Source: Bradyrhizobium retamae (GTDB taxonomy: Bacteria; Pseudomonadota; Alphaproteobacteria; Rhizobiales; Xanthobacteraceae). From it: 64,000 nucleotides of DNA. The stretch's first letter is position 1, and each line of letters begins with the position of its first letter. Below, piece after piece: positions 61,544 through 64,000 of the stretch. Where the stretch lies: positions 1 to 64,000 of the forward strand of contig NZ_LLYA01000192.1 of assembly GCF_001440415.1 (NCBI RefSeq), read 5' to 3'. Under the pieces are notes generated by a model. The model was not told the DNA's origin, made no database searches, and saw nothing but the letters and a program-made list of their open reading frames with translations. The translations under genes and the position numbers were made by a program.

Positions 61544-62683
61544 GTGGCATTCGGACGAGATCTGACGGAACCCAGGCCTGAAAGCCCGATTCTGCTGCGT
61601 CCAGCCGCGGACGCGTCGTTTGCGTTAATTGATGATCGACCCGTCCTGTTCAGCGAGAAAAACCAGCGGATCTATGAACTAAATCAGATCAGCGCTTTCG
61701 CGTGGTGCAAACTTCTTGACCAAAATAAACTCGAAACGATTGCTGATGAACTAAGCGAGCTTGGGCTCGACCGCGAGCAGGCGCGTAACGTTATCAGTCA
61801 AGCCTTGCAACAATGGCTGGATTTGGAACTGGTGGAAATGGAATGGAGGCTCCCATTCGCCAGCGCGCTCCAGACCCGGTTGGCGCAGCGAGCAATCAGC
61901 ATCAGAGCCTCCAATGAAGCATTGATCAAATCTCTTGAGCCGCTCTTTTGCGACTTAGACTCGGTAGGCGATCTAGCAGATATCACAATCGAAGTTGTAG
62001 AAGTCGGTGACGAGGTTCTCTTCCGCAACTGCAGAAAGAGCATCAACAGGTGTCCCATCACGAGTTTGGCTCCCGCGATCAAGGCCGACCTCACCGAGCG
62101 CATTATTCTACAGGATCAGCCTGATTTCGCTCTGCATGCCGCTTCGCTTGTCTTTGGCGATAAAGGACTGCTGTTATGCGGGCAGCCGGGCGCCGGTAAA
62201 TCGACCCTCGCGCTTCAGTTAGTCGGCGACGAGTACCGATATTGCGGTGATGACGTCGTCATGATTTCTCCAAACGGTCTCGCGCAAGGGCTTCTCTTCG
62301 CGCCGACCATCAAGCCCGGCACATGGGAGACGATTTCGAAAACTCGCGACGATTTAGAATCTGCCACTGCCCATGATCGCACGGACGGCATACGCGTCCG
62401 GTATCTACCCGTAGCAGATGTGCATAAGGGAAGCTTCCAGATCGAGTGGATTATCTTTCTCAATAGGGTTGACGGGACATCGGCCAAACTGACGCCCCTT
62501 GGACAAATCGAATCCATGCAGCGAGTGATCAACGGATCTTTCGCTGCCAACGGCAAACTATCTCTAGCGGGGTTTGCAGCGCTGAAGAAAATAATCGGTG
62601 GGGCCGGATTGTTTGAGCTGACCTACGCGGAGGCTGCTGACGCAGGGCGTAAGCTGAGAGGTCTTTGTCATGGCTTTTCCTAG
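61544..62683 (+). CDS. PqqD-like/HPr-kinase-like fusion protein
   Basis: I prefer the GTG at 61544 (GGAG six bases upstream), giving 379 residues; the GTG at 61496 would add 16. Residues about 15-105 read LLRPAADASFALIDDRPVLF, then IYELNQISAFAWCKLLD and WLDLELVEM, a PqqD-like (RiPP recognition) domain. A middle linker leads to an HprK/P-type kinase core: LVFGDKGLLLCGQPGAGKSTLALQL (Walker A), GDEYRYCGDDVVMIS and a C-terminal helical domain. HprK-related kinases with PqqD partners occur in peptide-modification and lasso-type clusters, where some phosphorylate the precursor. Here recognition and kinase parts are in one chain, and the gene overlaps the next by 14 bp. Confidence 0.78.
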   Translation: MAFGRDLTEPRPESPILLRPAADASFALIDDRPVLFSEKNQRIYELNQISAFAWCKLLDQNKLETIADELSELGLDREQARNVISQALQQWLDLELVEMEWRLPFASALQTRLAQRAISIRASNEALIKSLEPLFCDLDSVGDLADITIEVVEVGDEVLFRNCRKSINRCPITSLAPAIKADLTERIILQDQPDFALHAASLVFGDKGLLLCGQPGAGKSTLALQLVGDEYRYCGDDVVMISPNGLAQGLLFAPTIKPGTWETISKTRDDLESATAHDRTDGIRVRYLPVADVHKGSFQIEWIIFLNRVDGTSAKLTPLGQIESMQRVINGSFAANGKLSLAGFAALKKIIGGAGLFELTYAEAADAGRKLRGLCHGFS

Positions 62684-63746
62684 CAGCACTCTGGTCGAGC
62701 TCTGCCAGTGCCTCAGAGGCAAAGCGCCCCGTAACCTGAACTGGATGGCCGTGTTGGAACTGGCCAACAAGACGCTAACGACCCCCTTCTTGATCGATCT
62801 GGTTGATCAACCTGACCAGTCAGTTCCCAAGGATGTAAAGACTTTCGTTCGAGAGATCTACCGGCGAAACGCGCTTCGGAACGAGTTCCTGAGGACTCAA
62901 TTGGAAGAGGCGGTCGCGGCGCTTAATGAACGGGATGTGATACCGGTGCTGCTAAAGGGCTCAGCAATTCTCGCAACAGCTGCTCCTGAACGCCGCGCAA
63001 CCCGAATCATGGCTGATCTCGACATATTGGTCGATCCCGATCAGATGGAGACGGCCTTGCAAGCGCTCGCCGACCTCGATTATCAGTCCCATTTTCGAGC
63101 CCCGCCGGAGAGCAAGAAGCAGTACAGTGACCTTAAACGACCGCGCGACGTTGGTATGATTGATCTACATCAGGAAGCGCCTGGTCCAGACTATTTCTAT
63201 CGTCCTGCGGGCAAATTGCTTGCACATTGCACGCCCATATCGGTTGGCCGTGGGACCGCTTATCTTCCGACCACGACTTTTCAAGCTTTCATGCTTATCA
63301 TTCACGACCAGTTTCAAGATGATGATTACTGGGTCGGCGAAGTAGATGTGCGACATCTGGTCGAGCTGAGAGAGCTGGCTAACTCGTCGGAAGGAATAGA
63401 CTGGAACCGCATGATGTCATTTGCTCCGGGCCGCTTGGCGCGAAACGCTATCGCGAAGCAGCTGGTCGCCCTCGCAGAATTGCTTGGAGTTGACGTACCT
63501 GTTGACCTTCGCAAGGGGTCCATTCCACGGCTTCAGTTTAGGAGGTTATTGCTGCAGTCCCGTTTTCCGCTTGCACGTTGGCCTCTCCTCTCGGTTGCGC
63601 TTCTTGACTACGGAAATTACAGGAGAGAGCTGGGAGCAGACTACCAGACCGATCCCCGAAGGAACGCAACACTGACGTTGCCACGAACCCACACGCTGCG
63701 GCATCTCTTCGGACTTGTTGGCAATCATCGCATCGGGAAAGTCTAG
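62670..63746 (+). CDS. Nucleotidyltransferase-family protein (NTP_transf_5-like)
   Basis: 358 residues, starting inside the end of the kinase-like gene. The nucleotidyltransferase core is KGSAILATAA followed by RIMADLDILVDPDQME (G-S and D-x-D motif, about residues 96-118) and the block MIDLHQEAPGPDYFYR. Helical regions lie either side, and HDQFQDDDYWVGEVDVRHLVEL is typical of the uncharacterised nucleotidyltransferase family (PF14907-like). Members accompany PqqD/HprK-type genes in many proteobacteria. Their substrate is unknown; transfer of a nucleotide to a peptide, protein or small molecule is possible. The tight overlap implies joint function with the kinase-like protein. Confidence 0.78.
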   Translation: MAFPSSTLVELCQCLRGKAPRNLNWMAVLELANKTLTTPFLIDLVDQPDQSVPKDVKTFVREIYRRNALRNEFLRTQLEEAVAALNERDVIPVLLKGSAILATAAPERRATRIMADLDILVDPDQMETALQALADLDYQSHFRAPPESKKQYSDLKRPRDVGMIDLHQEAPGPDYFYRPAGKLLAHCTPISVGRGTAYLPTTTFQAFMLIIHDQFQDDDYWVGEVDVRHLVELRELANSSEGIDWNRMMSFAPGRLARNAIAKQLVALAELLGVDVPVDLRKGSIPRLQFRRLLLQSRFPLARWPLLSVALLDYGNYRRELGADYQTDPRRNATLTLPRTHTLRHLFGLVGNHRIGKV

Positions 63747-63824
63747 CGGACGGCGTTGGAATTGCCGTTCGTATCCGAACTGCCGGGCCGAGCGGGAAAA
63801 GGCAGGCGGGGCCGACGGGCGGTT

Positions 63825-64000
63825 TCATCGAGGGAATGAAACGTCATCTGCTGCGACGAAACCGTCAAGCTCCAGCGCCAATGCATTTCGCCAATTCGGC
63901 ATGACCACACCGAACTCGTCCCTGAGGCGAGTCAGGTCGAGGCGCGAATTGCTTGGCCGTTTGGCCTTCGTCGGAAAGTCGGCGGTGGAAATTGGAACGA
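63825..64000 (-). CDS. rmlD: dTDP-4-dehydrorhamnose reductase C-terminus (partial)
   Basis: The visible 58 residues at the right edge read VPISTADFPTKAKRPSNSRL, DLTRLRDEFGVVMPNWRNAL and a short tail to the stop at 63825. The (I/V)PISTADFPTKAKRP-x-NSRLD motif and the following F-G-V-x-x-P-x-W-R-x-A-L are the conserved C-terminus of RmlD, which makes dTDP-L-rhamnose. The rest of the gene lies outside the window. It supports rhamnose in the local polysaccharide and the rhamnosyltransferase-type calls. Confidence 0.82.
   Translation of the reverse strand, partial: VPISTADFPTKAKRPSNSRLDLTRLRDEFGVVMPNWRNALALELDGFVAADDVSFPR

Overview
The window looks like chromosome from an alphaproteobacterium of the Bradyrhizobium/Rhodopseudomonas type (Nitrobacteraceae). 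This is an inference from high-GC coding DNA, two H-NS/HvrA-type proteins with the WSGRG-x-PRWL DNA-binding tail, IS66- and IS1182-type insertion sequences, a Rhizobiales-like palindromic repeat, and many short rhizobial-style hypothetical genes. I see no rRNA, tRNA or CRISPR array. The theme is a large, mosaic exopolysaccharide (EPS) locus.

Layout. (1) 1-2093: the start-codon half of a large right-handed beta-helix/Ig-repeat protein (minus strand, runs off the edge). (2) 3.1-5.7 kb: an IS66-family element nested in a dead IS1182-family transposase gene. (3) 5.8-28.1 kb: polysaccharide assembly genes in several orientations: methyltransferases, a Sec-exported beta-helix protein, a Wzy/ligase-like membrane protein, glycosyltransferases, an asparagine-synthase-like amidotransferase, a PssD/PssE pair, a Wzx flippase, and a WbpB/D/E-like set for a diacetamido or related nucleotide sugar. 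(4) 28.6-32.6 kb: a type I secretion module (small conserved protein, ABC transporter with a degenerate C39-like domain, HlyD adaptor). (5) 33.7-39.3 kb: Wzc-like co-polymerase/kinase, Wza-like export lipoprotein and initiating sugar-phosphate transferase. (6) 39.7-41.2 kb: two divergent H-NS-family genes. (7) 42.3-44.6 kb: a complete second beta-helix/Ig/RTX protein, near-identical over long blocks to the one at the left edge. (8) 45-55 kb: accessory genes, including PilZ, an 861-residue membrane coiled-coil/Sel1 protein with 85-residue repeats, a TAXI-type binding protein and a DsrE-like secreted protein. (9) 55.6-58.8 kb: a second IS66 copy with perfect target duplication, inserted in older IS66 debris beside a frameshifted Nudix gene. 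(10) 60.4-63.7 kb: two short Tat-leader proteins around a fused PqqD/HPr-kinase-like gene and a nucleotidyltransferase-like gene. (11) The end of rmlD at the right edge.

How it fits together. The sugar-phosphate transferase starts a lipid-linked repeat unit. The glycosyltransferases, several of them of rhamnosyltransferase-like families, extend it; dTDP-rhamnose supply is hinted at by rmlD. Wzx/Wzy/Wzc/Wza flip, polymerise and export it. The type I system probably secretes the RTX-tailed beta-helix proteins, which could bind or modify the polymer outside the cell; a third beta-helix paralogue leaves by the Sec route. AT-rich islands containing ATTTAA-type motifs lie in front of many of these genes, which suggests silencing by the locally encoded H-NS-like proteins.

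The best candidate for an undescribed system is the 60.4-63.7 kb cassette. Two small proteins share an almost identical Tat-type leader but have unrelated C-termini. They sit beside a PqqD-HPr-kinase fusion and a nucleotidyltransferase, an arrangement that resembles a peptide-modification cassette.
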